Positions 43,500-53,869 of a stretch of DNA of 64,000 nucleotides are shown piece by piece; the stretch's first letter is position 1, and each line of letters starts with the position of its first letter. A program made the position numbers and the translations under genes. The notes beneath the pieces were generated by a model. The model had not been told where the DNA came from and ran no database searches. It saw nothing but the letters and a program-made list of their open reading frames with translations. This stretch comes from Anastrepha obliqua (taxonomy: Eukaryota; Arthropoda; Insecta; Diptera; Tephritidae). The DNA lies in the NCBI RefSeq assembly GCF_027943255.1, contig NC_072897.1, positions 42,072,044 through 42,136,043 on the forward strand. The letters run 5' to 3'.

Positions 43500-44450
43500 T
43501 AACGCTCTTGTTGAAATTGAATCATGGTCGCTGAAATCCAGTGGTTCAGTTTCGTTAGACAGAACACATATCCTTCATATTTCCTACAGGCAGGAGAGTC
43601 ACACTAACAGATAACCACACTAACAACGAATCTAAATCACAGTTAAAAATCTAGGACTTATGTTCCCATATCTCCCATTCTAAATATGGTAGAAATTCCT
43701 TAATGGCTTGATTAATCATTGTAAAATATCGCTCGTCTAAGCAATCGTTTATTCATCCGAACACGCTCGTTAATGTTGTTACAGCTTCACTACTTTCTAA
43801 AAATCGACTATGAGCTCCCCATTTATGGCAGTTGCTCAAAAACCAGTATCAACTATGTGCACCATACCACTGTGCAATACAGCGTAGTCTCAGGGCATTA
43901 CTAACTGCACCAATCAAGATCATACTTCCTGAATTTGGACTGCCATCCTTCAACCCAATATTTAGCAGAACCATCACATAACCCTGCCATAAAAAGAGAA
44001 ATTCGTGATGCTTAAGTTTTGGCACAAAAAAGGCACAAAGAAAACGCAAGTAAATCGAAAATATTATATACATACAATCATCATTACACCGGCATAAACC
44101 CAGCTAGAAATAGGATAATTTACACGTCAACATTACAAAAAAACGCTATGAACACATACACCCGATTACGGATTGGATATACTATCCTAACGCATTCACT
44201 CTTACTGTCGGGTAAAAGCCCCTCCAAATGCCCTCATTGCGATGACACCTTACCTCTTCTATCAAACACATTCTCACACTCTGCCCGATCCTTCACACAA
44301 TAGCCCACAACTCTGACAGCATTGATCTAACAAAATTATTAACCGAACCTTCAGAGAAAAACATTATGAATTTATACAGTTTCTTAAAAAAAAATTTATT
44401 GAAATATATCCAAGATACTTACACTTCAAATACTTAAACTAACACTTAGC
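43500..44450 (+). pseudogene. Decayed I-like LINE C-terminal region
   Basis: Pieces read VKNLGLMFPYLPF, SKIDYELPIYGSCSK and, at 44130-44300, MNTYTRLRIGYTILTHSLLL with GKSPSKCPHCDDTLPLLS. An RLRIGHT-LTHS-LL...P-C--C finger is typical of I-type LINE C-termini. RNase H acids are not seen. Confidence 0.5.
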
Positions 44451-44534
44451 ACATATGCACACATAATTTGTACCTAGTTATATGTAATCACAAGGCGGCT
44501 GAAGGCCTCGTAAGCAGTTTATGTGTTTATATTA

Positions 44535-44980
44535 GTTTGGGGAAAAAGAAACCCATTATTTTCTCGGTAGATGGGTGCAGTAATCGATATCTCGCAAACT
44601 ATCGATCAAACAATTTAAAGTTTATGCTTGTTGTCAAGGTGACATTTTACACTAAAAAAATTGCTGTTTTTTCTGTCTTCCATTCAGTTGTGAGTTACAG
44701 GGTTTTAACAATGGAAGTCAACAAAGAGAAAATTCGGTAAATTTTACAATTTTTCTTTGATAAAGGCGACACTGTAACAACTAACTATACAGTTTCGGTT
44801 TCGTCCAGGCAATTTGATGTCAAAGAAAATGTCGAAAATGTTGATAAAATTACAGAAGTAATCGAAGTTGACCGCAAGTTTATAGTCGCAGCATCGTCCA
44901 GGAGCAAAGAACGATCGAACAGTTTTAAACCATTTGCACAAAAATTGTACGCAAAAATAATATATTTCTTTTCCCCAAAC
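44535..44980 (+). mobile_element. Mariner-derived MITE
   Basis: 446 bp with TIRs GTTTGGGGAAAAAGAAA / complement and TA outside (44533-44534, 44981-44982). It retains only the start of a transposase gene. Confidence 0.85.
44711..44960 (+). pseudogene. Mariner transposase N-terminal remnant in MITE
   Basis: MEVNKEKIR, a stop at 44738-44740, then ILQFFFDKGDTVTTNYTVSV and VENVDKITEVIEVDRKF correspond to the first HTH and linker of a mariner transposase with small internal deletions. The whole catalytic domain is absent; transposition would need an enzyme from elsewhere. Confidence 0.75.
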
Positions 44981-45068
44981 TAATACTATATAATAGAAAT
45001 TTTTGTGTTATATATTGTAAATTATAAATAGACGATATTGGTAAATGGGGCTTGGCACCTCCTATATA

Positions 45069-45261
45069 GGAAAGAGTTGTCGAGGTTGTACGAGGTCTCA
45101 AAATTTAGCTAATAGTTTACTTTAAAATACAAAATGAAAAATTTAAAAATCCAAGATGGCGGCCACAACATGGCGGCTAATTTTTTAAAACTACTCAAAT
45201 CCACTTAAAATTTATTACTCGGGGGTTTTTTGGGTCGCTGATTACAAATCTGGTGTTAATA
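45069..45261 (+). repeat. Family B left inverted arm, outer part
   Basis: Inverted match to about 50188-50372, roughly 90% by eye, including GATGGCGGCC...CATGGCGGC and CTCGGGGGTTTTTTGGGTCG. Continues at 46542 after the mariner. Confidence 0.85.
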
Positions 45262-46541
45262 GGACTATGAATAAGTTCGTGCGGTTTTACAACAGATGGC
45301 GTAACTTGATTATTATTCCATCGATCCACATTTCCAAACATTCATTGGAGAGCTACTGTCGTAAGGCACAAACGTCAGTATAAGTTTTTTATTTGAAGCG
45401 TAAACAACAATATTTTTACCACACTTGAAAATGTCGAATTTCGTGCCAAATAATGTGTTTTTGCGGGGAATTCTTCTTCATTATTTTAATATGAAGAAAA
45501 AAGCAGCCGAAAGTCATCGTATCTTGGTGGAAGTTTATGGTGAGCATGCTCTAGCTGAGCGAACGTGCCAGAAGTGGTTTGCACGCTTTAAAAGTGGTGA
45601 TTTTGGCTTGGAAGACGAAGAACGCGAGGGTGCGCCGCCAAAGTTCATGGATACCGAATTGGAGGAATTGCTCGATCAAGATCCGGCTCAAACGCAAGAA
45701 GAGGTTGCAAAAACTTTGGGAGTTGATCAATCAACCATTTCCAAACGTTTAAAAGCCATGGGAATGATCCGAAAGGTAGGCCATTGGGTGCCGTATGAAT
45801 TGAAGCCAAGAGACGTTGAACGCCGTTTTATGGCATGCGAACAACTGCTTCAACGGCACAAAAGAAAGGGTTTTTTGCATCGAATTGTGACTGGCGATGA
45901 AAAGTGGGTCCATTACGACAATCCAAAACGTCGGGCAACGTATGGATACCCTGGCCATGCTTCAACATCGACGTCGGCGCAGAATATTCATGGCCTGAAG
46001 GTTATGCTGTGTATCTGGTGGGACCAGCTGGGTGTTGTGTATTATGAGCTACTGAAACCGAATGAAACGATTACGGGGGATGTCTACCGACGACAATTGA
46101 TGCGTTTGAGCCGAGCACTGCGAGAAAAACGGCCGCAATACGCCGATAGACACGACAAAGTTATTTTGCAACATGACAATGCTCGGCCACATGTTGCACA
46201 AGTGGTCAAAACATACTTAGAAACGCTCAAATGGGATGTCCTACCCCACCCGCCGTATAGTCCAGACCTTGTGCCATCCGATTACTATCTCTTCCGATCG
46301 ATGCAACATGGCCTGGCTGACCAGCACTTCCGTAATTACGATGAAGTCAAAAAATGGATCAATTCGTGGATTGCGGCAAAACCGACCGAATTTTTCACAA
46401 AGGGAATCCGTGAATTGCCAGAAAGATGGGAAAAAGTAGTAGTAAGCGATGGACAATACTTTGAATATTAAATTTGTAACCATTTTACGTCAATAAAGTT
46501 TCAAATTTCGAAAAAAAACCGCACGAACTTAACCATAGTTC
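45262..46541 (+). mobile_element. Mariner (DD34D), apparently intact
   Basis: 1280 bp. TIRs GGACTATGAATAAGTTCGTG / complement of GAACTATGGTTAAGTTCGTG, with TA at 45260-45261 and 46542-46543. It contains a full-length transposase frame and sits in the left arm of family B. Confidence 0.92.
45431..46471 (+). CDS. Mariner transposase, full-length
   Basis: Starts at ATG 45431 (MSNFVPNNVFLRGILLHYFN) and runs 346 residues to a TAA, close to the 345 residues of Drosophila Mos1. An upstream in-frame TTG is not a likely start. Domains: HTH 1 with ERTCQKWFARFKSGDFGLED (about 40-60), HTH 2 with QSTISKRLKAMGMIRKVGHW (about 97-120), the linker WVPYEL, and a DDD domain with IVTGDEKWVHYDN, ILQHDNARPHVAQ and PPYSPDLVPSDYYLF. 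Thirty-four residues separate the last two catalytic Asp, the DD34D signature. The C-terminal LPERWEKVVVSDGQYF is complete. No lesion is visible, so activity is possible; the protein would cut its TIRs and reinsert at TA. Residues resemble the mauritiana group. Confidence 0.93.
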   Translation: MSNFVPNNVFLRGILLHYFNMKKKAAESHRILVEVYGEHALAERTCQKWFARFKSGDFGLEDEEREGAPPKFMDTELEELLDQDPAQTQEEVAKTLGVDQSTISKRLKAMGMIRKVGHWVPYELKPRDVERRFMACEQLLQRHKRKGFLHRIVTGDEKWVHYDNPKRRATYGYPGHASTSTSAQNIHGLKVMLCIWWDQLGVVYYELLKPNETITGDVYRRQLMRLSRALREKRPQYADRHDKVILQHDNARPHVAQVVKTYLETLKWDVLPHPPYSPDLVPSDYYLFRSMQHGLADQHFRNYDEVKKWINSWIAAKPTEFFTKGIRELPERWEKVVVSDGQYFEY

Positions 46542-46690
46542 TATTAGATTTCCAAATTTCAAAATGACGGATCCAATATGGCGAATGATTTGTCAAAAAT
46601 ATTTTTAATTTACATTGAATTTGTGTCTTGAAGGATTTTTTGGGTCGCTTAATACAAATGTGACATTAAAAATCCACAATTAAAATTATA
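46542..46690 (+). repeat. Family B left inverted arm, inner part
   Basis: AGATTTCCAAATTTCAAAATG and GGATCCAATATGGCG mirror 50155-50190, and TTTTTTGGGTCGCTTAATAC is a second copy of a block in the outer arm. Confidence 0.8.
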
Positions 46691-47911
46691 GCTGTTTAGA
46701 TACAATTGACAATTGACAATTTTACATTTTTTTACAAATTAATTGAAGTTGGTTTGTTTTCTTGATACCTAATAGATTTAGAATCAGTTCTAATCATAAC
46801 ATTTTTCGTATCTCGCGACATATCCCTTGTTTTACTTTTTAATCGCTACCATATGGCTGTAAGGGTGATTTTTCATAAACAGAACATTTTTGAATCTTTG
46901 CTTAATAACTTCATAAATATCTTCTTGATTAAGTTGAAATTTTCGGTTTTTAATTAATTTAAATAAAAAATTTATTTGTAACAATTCATCCTGTATTTTT
47001 TTTTTTTTTAGCTGAAGTTAAGAATTTGATGAGTTTTTTGAGGTTTAGTTCGTTATTTTCATTGAAACCCAAGCAATTCTTTCATAAATTCGTGTAAAAA
47101 TGACAAATGATGGAAAATCAGTGGAACCAATTAACAATGTTACTGTTAAATTTATATTATAAAACAATATAATTTGCGAATTTTTATGTCTTACCTCTGG
47201 TTTTAATTGAAATAAGCATTTTTAAAAATATATGTCAAGAAGATATTATCACTCAGCAAGATAACCATCGCTAATTTTGGTTATCTTATTTTTAAAAAAA
47301 GTTTTTTCTTTCTACCTACATAATTAATTTTCACGGATATATAATATAAAGAATTATTTATATGCCATTATGCCCTAACCCCCGCATACCATACTATATA
47401 CCATTCATCATATCTATGTCATATGTCGAACAAGTCTATTGACTTGTTTGCTTTCAAGAAATTGAACATTAAAAATTAAATGATACGTTTGCGCGTATCC
47501 TCACTGTCTCGAGGCACCGGCCAGCCTTGTTACGCTACTGCACTGAAAGAACCACAGAGCCAATAAGCGCGTCGCGTTGCCACACCAAGCAGCGTTTCCC
47601 CACTATTGCACGAACAAGCCTGGATCTAACGCCAGTTCGTTCATTATATCCCTGATAGCGGACCAGAGCAGTCGAACTCTTTCAGTGACAGTGATCCAGA
47701 ATAACCCTTCCTTGCACGTATTTCTGTTAATTATAACAGTTTTATTAAAGTAAAATTTTACATCCTTCTCTTTAGTGTATCCTCCTTACTTTTTCTTTTT
47801 TTCCCATTTTCATAAAGAATTTTAGGAAAAGTCTTGCAGGTTCCAAAGTTTTTCCTATTCTTTCTCACCTTTTCTATCTAAATCTCCTTTTTTTAAATAT
47901 TGATAAAAAGG
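46691..47911 (+). other. Family B 5' leader region
   Basis: AT-rich to about 47480, then a GC-richer stretch (47490-47720) before the gene; it could hold the promoter or 5' UTR. A 10-bp inverted pair, CACTGAAAGA (47540-47549 region) and TCTTTCAGTG (47676-47690 region), is present. No TATA box could be singled out. Confidence 0.4.
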
Positions 47912-49606
47912 ATGTCAGGTAAGGACATCTTTCATAGAGACCGATCTTGCAATCCTTTTGGTGTTTCTAACCACAAAGGTAAAAATTTGCGAAAAATTTC
48001 AACTAGTTTGAAACGGAGATTTCCTGAGCTTCCTGATTCAGTCAAGGTTTGTTCTGAATACAGGAAAAGAAAACATGAGTCTAAAATTCATAAAAAAGAT
48101 TCGGAAGCGTCAGTGCATCAAATGAATAAAGTTGTCGTCAGCACGGATATGGATAATAATGCAGTAAATCCAGTGACTGTTCGTTCTGAAAGAGAAATCG
48201 AATTGGAAGAAATGATTTCTGATTTGAAAGAAAAATTTTCAAGTTTGGCTATTAATGATCCATTAAGGTTACGCATTCTTACTGTACTCCCGAAAACATG
48301 GAGTGCTAACAAAATTTCAGAAGAATTTGCCTGCAGTTGGCAGTTTGCTAAGAAGGCTATAGATCTTCGAAATTCTAATGGTATTTTGGCAGAGACTACA
48401 GCGAAGTCTGTAAAAGCATTACCGTCATCAACTGTTGAAAATGTGGTGAAATTTTACACTAGAGACGAAAACTGTAGAGTAATGGCTGGTCAGAAAGATG
48501 TGGTCTCTGTAAAAGATGAAAACGGTAAGTCTTTGAAGCAAAAACGTCTTCTACTTTTGGACTTGAAGGGACTTTTTTCTTTATACAAAGAATCCAACGA
48601 AACCTTTCCGGTAAGTTTCAGTAAATTTTCCCTTATCCGCCCATGTATTTATATTGTTATAAGGATTGTTTAAAGCAAATCAGCTGCAAAAATCCCACTG
48701 AGAATTGCTTCCTTGGTACATACATGTGATGAATGTCCAAGTATTGCAAACTTCTCGCAATCCTTAAAGCAATTATTAGATGAAAAAAATATTTATCATG
48801 TACAAAATAGTGCATGGACTAGTACAGACAGATCCACACTGCAGACACGCATTGCCCCCACAGCAGAATATATAGAAGAATCATGCAATAAGCTTCTACT
48901 TCTAAAACCTCACTCATTTTTGGCAAAACAGCAGTCGCAGTTCCATCGTGATAAGAAGGACAATTTAGATGATGGTAAAGTTTTTGTTATTTTGGACTTT
49001 TCTGAGAACTATAAATACGTTGTTCAAGATGCCTCTCAAGCGTTTCATTTTAACAACACGCAATGTACAGTCTTTCCTGTCATTGTTTATTACAAAGTAG
49101 GTACCGAAATTAAACATAAGAGTCTTGTATTTTTATCTGAAAGTACTCGGCATGATACTGCGGCTGTTTATTCAATGCAAAGAATATTAAGTCCTTATTT
49201 AAAGGAAAACCATAATGTGAAAAAATTAATTTATTTCAGCGATGGGGCCAAGCAACACTTCAAAAATAAATATCAAATGACAAACTTGGTCCATCATGAA
49301 GAAGACTTTGGAGTAAAAGCGGAATGGCATGTACATGTGACTGCGCATGGGAAAGGACCCTCAGATGGTATTGGCGTGACGTTTAAAAGAGAAGCTGCAC
49401 GAAACAGCCTTCTGTCTAAGCCGTCCGAAGCCATCTTATCCCATTACAAACTTGTAAAATGGGGAGAGAAACATTTTACAAGTATTAAAGTATTTTATTA
49501 CAGTCGAAAAACGCATGAGAGCGTAGACAGATTTCTCAAAAGAAGATTCAGCGAAGCTCCAGCAGTCCCACACATAAAAAAAAAAAATAACTGTTTCTTG
49601 GTCTGA
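47912..49606 (+). pseudogene. Family B transposase-like protein with one in-frame stop
   Basis: From ATG 47912 (MSGKDIFHRDRSCNPFGVSN) the frame runs to 49604-49606 with a single TAA at 48671-48673 (codon 254), about 564 codons in all. The N-terminal third is basic (KRRFPELPDSVKVCSEYRKR), then LRILTVLPKTWSANKISEEF looks like a helix-turn-helix. After SFSKFSLIRP a degraded 40-residue stretch precedes VHTCDECPS. The C-terminal half has an RNase H-like series: VFVILDFSENYKYVVQ (Asp 362), LIYFSDGAKQHFKNK (Asp 444) and AHGKGPSDGIGVTFKR (Asp 485). Proteins with this series recur in animal genomes as uncharacterised; a transposase role is inferred from position between long TIRs. The stop may be a true mutation or sit in a tiny unrecognised intron. 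Confidence 0.65.
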
Positions 49607-49682
49607 GAGAATAAACAATTATTAATAAAAAGATACTCAAACGCTCCAAATGGCATTGTACTAAACTACAAGGTTAAGTGAA

Positions 49683-50030
49683 TTGGACTAAAACTATTCT
49701 TGCCGTAACTATCTGGAAAATGATTTTATCTTACCTTTGCTGGTTGGACCAAAACAAGTCTTGCCTTAACTGTCTAGAATATGATCTTGTCTTGCCTTTG
49801 CTGGTTGGACCAAAACTAGTCTTGCCTTAACTGTCTAGACTATGATCTTGCCTTACCTTTACCGGTTGGGACAAAAATATTCTTGCCTTAACTGTTTGGA
49901 CTATAATCTTGTCTTACCTTTGCTGGTTGGACCAAAACTAGTCTTGCCCTAAGTGTCTGGAATATGATTTTCTCTTACCCTTGCTGGTTGGACCAAAACT
50001 AGTCTTGCCTTAACTGTCTGGACCTTAGCT
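49683..50030 (+). repeat. 61-bp tandem repeat, about 5.7 units
   Basis: Units start TTGGAC at 49683, 49744, 49805, 49866, 49927 and 49988, an exact 61-bp period, each with CTTGCCTTAACTGTCT and ATGAT-TTG-CTTACCTTTGC. Located between the family B gene and its right arm. Confidence 0.92.
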
Positions 50031-50032
50031 AT

Positions 50033-50372
50033 CCATATTGGATCCGCCATTTTGAATTTTAAAAAACCAACACCAGATTTGTAATCAGTGACTCCAAAAA
50101 CCCCTGAGTAACAAGTTTCATGCGAATTCATGAGTTTTTTCCAAAATCCGTCCGCCATATTGGATCCGCCATTTTGAAATTTGGAAATCTAACACCAGAT
50201 TTGTAATCAGCGACCCAAAAAACCCCCGAGTAATAAATTTTAAGTGAATTTGAGTAGTTTTAAAAAATTAGCCGCCATGTTGTGGCCGCCATCTTGGATT
50301 TTTAAACTTTTCATTTTGTATTTTAAAGTAAACTTTATTAGCAAAATTTTGAGACCTCGTACAACTCTTTCC
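50033..50372 (-). repeat. Family B right inverted arm
   Basis: Complement of the left arm, but the CCATATTGGATCCGCCATTT block occurs twice (about 50035 and 50156), each followed by ACACCAGATTTGTAATCAG. This shows the arm grew by internal duplication. Confidence 0.85.
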
Positions 50373-50600
50373 GCTGAAATGAATTCTTTTGGCATAGGTT
50401 ATTAGAATGAATTTAATGAATTTTGATTACATTTTTAGCCATATTAAATGAGCCATCTTGAATTTCGTTTTTGGCCACTCTGTATTGAAAAGTAGATCAA
50501 AAGAGCTAAATTTTAAGCCCTATTAGAACTCTCTAGGTCAAAAACATTTTTGGATGGATAGGGGTCTTCCGTTGAGAAAGAATGCCCCATATATATATAT
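50373..50600. other. Outer module-like sequence beyond family B right arm
   Basis: GAGCCATCTTGAATTTCG and CTATTAGAACTCTCTAGG are weak matches to the outer TIR module, so the element may once have extended to about 50535. Confidence 0.4.
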
Positions 50601-50609
50601 ATATATATG

Positions 50610-50820
50610 TAATTGGCGCGTAAACCATTTTTGGGTGTTTGGTCAAGCTCCTCCTCCTATTTGTGGAGTACGTCTTTATGTTGTTCCACAAATGAATGGG
50701 GCTACAGTTTGAAGCCGACTCCGAACGGCAGATATTTCTTATAAGGAGCTTTTTCATGGCAGAAATACACTCGGAGGGGGCCCAAGGGGTGACCATTCGG
50801 CTACGGCGGCCGCCGTAGGG
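50610..50820 (-). repeat. tRNA-like SINE, internally deleted
   Basis: AATTGGCGCGTAAACC (3' end) after an (AT)11 run at 50588-50609; body normal to CACTCGGAGG, then a deletion removes the segment containing box B, and CCATTCGGCTACGGCGGCC (box A side) follows. Confidence 0.8.
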
Positions 50821-50822
50821 AA

Positions 50823-51040
50823 TACTCGCATTCATTTTCATGAGTGTATTTTTCGTTTGTGAGTGAGATTTGTTATTATACGAATTTTGAAGTGAATAGA
50901 CGTAAACGTTCGTCACTAAGTAGATCTACCAGTGCAGCGCGTAGAAATAAATGAATTCGAACATTTCAAATAGACGAGGAATGAGAATTTAGTAATGAAT
51001 TGACGAATTGTGCAATTGTGCAACTGCGTGCTTCAGAGCC
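50823..51040. other. Spacer without recognised features
   Basis: No coding or repeat pattern recognised. Confidence 0.4.
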
Positions 51041-51490
51041 TCACAAACAACATGTTGCAAACAAAGAGGCAGAAAATTATCTAATAGAGGAATTGAATTG
51101 CTAGTTGTGCCGCCGCATAAAGTGCCACTCAAAGTCGGTGAGCCAATTATTTTATTCGAATCTTTAGACCACCACGATTATGTAATGAAACAGGACTCGT
51201 GGTGAAGAAAAGGAGGTTGAATGTGATCGAGGCAACTATTCTTAATCGAAAAAATAAAAGAGAAAATGTGCTCATTCCACCCATACCCATGATTTCAAAT
51301 GACTACAGTTTCTCATTCGACTTGCGTTTTCAAAGTCCATTAAAAAGGCACAAGGCAATTCAAGTGTGTGGATTGAATTTGGAAAATCCATGTTTTTCAC
51401 ATCGCCAGATTTATTAAGCATGTTCACAGATCCGACAGCCAGAAAATATAATTGTTTCAATAATTACTGATTATATAATATTTTATAACT
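51041..51490 (+). pseudogene. Helitron Pif1-like helicase C-terminal remnant
   Basis: Frame 1 reads GIELLVVPPHKVPLKVGEPI, with ILFESLDHH; frame 2 reads NVIEATILNRKNKRENVLIP, IPMISNDYSFSF, then QSPLKRHKAIQVCGLNLENP and CFSHRQIY. In Helitron helicases these correspond to LPPH-L-LK-G--VILLRN, LIEATIL-G--KGE-V-IPRIP and the final KAQGQSLK-CGL-L--PCFSHGQLYVA-SR motif. The Walker A part is absent. Rolling-circle transposition is impossible from this scrap, and the Rep domain was not found. Confidence 0.75.
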
Positions 51491-51499
51491 AAACAAGTT

Positions 51500-51553
51500 A
51501 AACTCGGCCAAAATCGCGAAAGCGGTTATCGCACCAATTAAGAAGAAGAAGAA
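51500..51553 (+). repeat. RTE-like LINE 3' tail fragment
   Basis: CTCGGCCAAAATCGCGAAAG and CGGTTATCGCACCAATTAAG followed by AAG repeats match the 3' end of the RTE LINE at 6722-6770. A severely 5'-truncated insertion. Confidence 0.75.
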
Positions 51554-52204
51554 ACAAGATATCTCTTTGAATAAAATTAGTGTTTCTGCGACAACGACGC
51601 TCCGGGTAATAAAATAAAATAATATGTTGACGATGTTTTCAAATTTTAGGGAAAAACTAAATATCATATATGCCACTTTTGAAACGCCTACCTAGCAATG
51701 GAACTAACGAAAGGCGTTTTCCCGTGTCAGGCAGAATTGTAGAAACCAGACGGACGCGGCTGATGTTAAAGATTTAGATAAAGTATTATTATAATCGCGC
51801 GTACTTATGCATAAGGATATTACAATTTTATTTATATAACGGTTTGATATAACAGCATAAGGTAGATACAGACATTTACAAAAGTGTATACCAACAGTCT
51901 CCGAATGAGGAGAAGAGTCAATTTGGCTTTATCTTTATGTCAATGTGCGAGATAATTCGATAAAATCGGGCTCACATTTACTCTTTGCTCAAAGTAGGTT
52001 GATATTGAGGTTGGTTGGCGAAAGCGGTCAATAACAACGCTCTCCTCCCTTATAACGATAATTTTCAAAACGAGGCAAAAAATCATTCTGCTACTAAATT
52101 TAACATTTCCCCATCTATTTCTTTATGAAAGTGCCTAATGAAAATTAATAGAATTTTTGTATAATATTTATTTATTGAAGAATTTAGCTAAAGCATTATA
52201 TAGT
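51554..52204. other. AT-rich spacer without recognised features
   Basis: No coding, TIR or known repeat pattern recognised. Confidence 0.5.
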
Positions 52205-52490
52205 ACAGCGGCCACCGATTGGGTTGGTGCGTGACTAGCATTCAGAATTCAGAGAGAACGGAGGTTCAAATCTCGGTGAAAGATCAAAAATTAGGAAAAA
52301 GTTTTTTCTCATAGCGGTCGCCCTTCGGCAGGCAATGGCAAACCTCTGAGTGTATTTCTGTCATAAAAAAGCTCCTCATATCTTCGGTTCGGAGTCGGTT
52401 TGGAACTGTAGGTCCTTCCATTTGTAGACCAACATCAAGACGCACACCATAAATAGGAGGAGGAGCTCGGCCAAACATATATATTATAGT
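52205..52490 (+). repeat. tRNA-like SINE, full length
   Basis: Starts GCGGCCACCGATTGGGTTGG (box A region, 52207-52230); box B-like GGTTCAAATCTC at about 52263-52274; ends GGCCAAACATATATATTA, lacking the final GTACGCGCCAATT motif. Confidence 0.8.
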
Positions 52491-53567
52491 ATGTATATAA
52501 TAGATACAAATACTTAGTTATGGCTGTACTTATGTATTTGTAAAGTGCTATTGTCCCTGTTATTGCGCTAAGAATCGCGAAAATGTGATATAAAATTCTC
52601 TACAATCCAATTTAGCCAAGTTGGTTCGAAAATAAACGAGTTTAATACCTTGCCTAAATCGGCAGAGTTCTTCTGGCTCCTTTTGATTTTTTTCACAAGG
52701 CACGTTTTATGTTTTATGCATAAAAACCAGTGCAAATTCATTGGCTTTTGATTCTTTATGTAAAATTGTATAGCTCTGCTGGCATTCTTTGCACTGATTT
52801 GGCACATAAATATACTTAGTTATGCAATGTTCTTCAAGTCTGATATCTTAAGGGCCATATTGATTGTTCGTGATTTGAAATAAATATAAAGCCGTGTATT
52901 TTTCTCTTTTCCTTTCCTTATTCATTTAAACCTTCCCTTTTTAGAGTAAAACTTGTATACACATTTAATATAGTATATATAATTGGCGCGTACACATTTA
53001 ATACTCGTACATTTTTAAGTAAGTCAACTTGAACCATCGAATAGAAAGAACTAAGTAGGTAAAATTGCTCATGTGATGCCCTCATGTCGTTGAAGTCTTA
53101 ATACGATATATAGTAAGTAAGTCAGTATGTATATTCACTTGTGCATGGATTTGGGTACAGTGCAATAGCGCAGTCTTGAGTGTGAGCTTGAAAAGTTTGA
53201 AAATGGTTTTAGTCGGCAGACTTTTTGGCAACCGGTATACGTCGGTGCGTGGGGAAATTAATACGCACAATTTCGTTGGAAATTTAAGCATGAGATCATA
53301 CATGTCTGACCTGAAATTGACTATTCTACTTTGTTGCCACTTGACTAGGCGGTCTTATCGGTTGCCATCAAGGTATTAGTCATATAAAAAAGTCGTGAAA
53401 TATAATTAAGACTTAAATTTCACAAAAAATTTGATAAGTTTGAGATGGGTAGAATAGTAGTTTCATGTGCGCTTTCAGCATGTTCGTACATACATATATG
53501 GATACAAACATAAGTGCACATAAGAGCAAAACAAGGCGTTAAAGTTTTCAATGTACTATTCCACCTA
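52491..53567. other. AT-rich spacer with a SINE 3'-end scrap
   Basis: TATAATTGGCGCGTACAC at about 52978-52995 is a SINE 3' end. TACATACATATATG-type repeats occur near 53480-53520. Nothing else recognised. Confidence 0.5.
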
Positions 53568-53790
53568 TGACCATTTGCTTCAATGTGCTTCGTGCGTGAA
53601 CAACTTTCGTTGGATTTGACTCATCCTGAAAGATCTAAGCATGCCTAAAGTTCATATGTCACATCTAACAACATCAGTGCGCGCACGGCATTGATTTTTG
53701 GTTCTTGGCACAACAACCTGTTTTTGGCGATGTCCATGAAATTCTTTCAGTGGTCAAGTGCAACTACGATTGAATTCAGAAATACTTTTT
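53568..53790 (-). pseudogene. Mariner remnant related to 9237-10178
   Basis: ACCATTTGCTTCAATGTGCT and CGTGAACAACTTTCGTTGGA match the plus strand of the mariner at about 9750-9800. Then after a deletion GGCATTGATTTTTGGTTCTT and CCATGAAATTC match about 10120-10170, continuing with ACGATTGAATTC as at 17660. Thus the order of the unsplit mariner is preserved here. Confidence 0.7.
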
Positions 53791-53869
53791 AAAGCGCAAA
53801 TAAAGCAAAAGTAAATCAGAGAATTATGAAGATTAAAATCAGGAACTAATTCTTTTTGTATCCTTGTTC

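Larger units (their letters stand above)
45069..50372 (+). mobile_element. Family B DNA transposon with compound ~340-bp inverted ends
   Basis: Left arm 45069-45261 plus 46542-46690 (split by a mariner) pairs with right arm 50033-50372. Shared blocks include AAAGAGTTGT...GTACGAGGTCTCAAA, CCAAGATGGCGGCCACAACA, TTTTTTGGGTCGCTGATTAC and CAAAATGGCGGATCCAATAT. The arms consist of partly repeated modules, and a weaker copy of the outer module lies at 50440-50530. No clear target duplication was found, so the outer boundaries are approximate. Without the mariner the element is about 4.0 kb. Confidence 0.75.

Noticed and set aside
48612..48690. GTAAGT at 48612 as a splice donor in the family B gene
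   Set aside because: The sequence after it encodes VSFSKFSLIRP, which looks like conserved coding sequence, and both sides are in the same frame separated only by a TAA.
49683..50030. CRISPR-like array
   Set aside because: Units are contiguous 61-bp tandem copies without distinct spacers, in a eukaryotic transposon.
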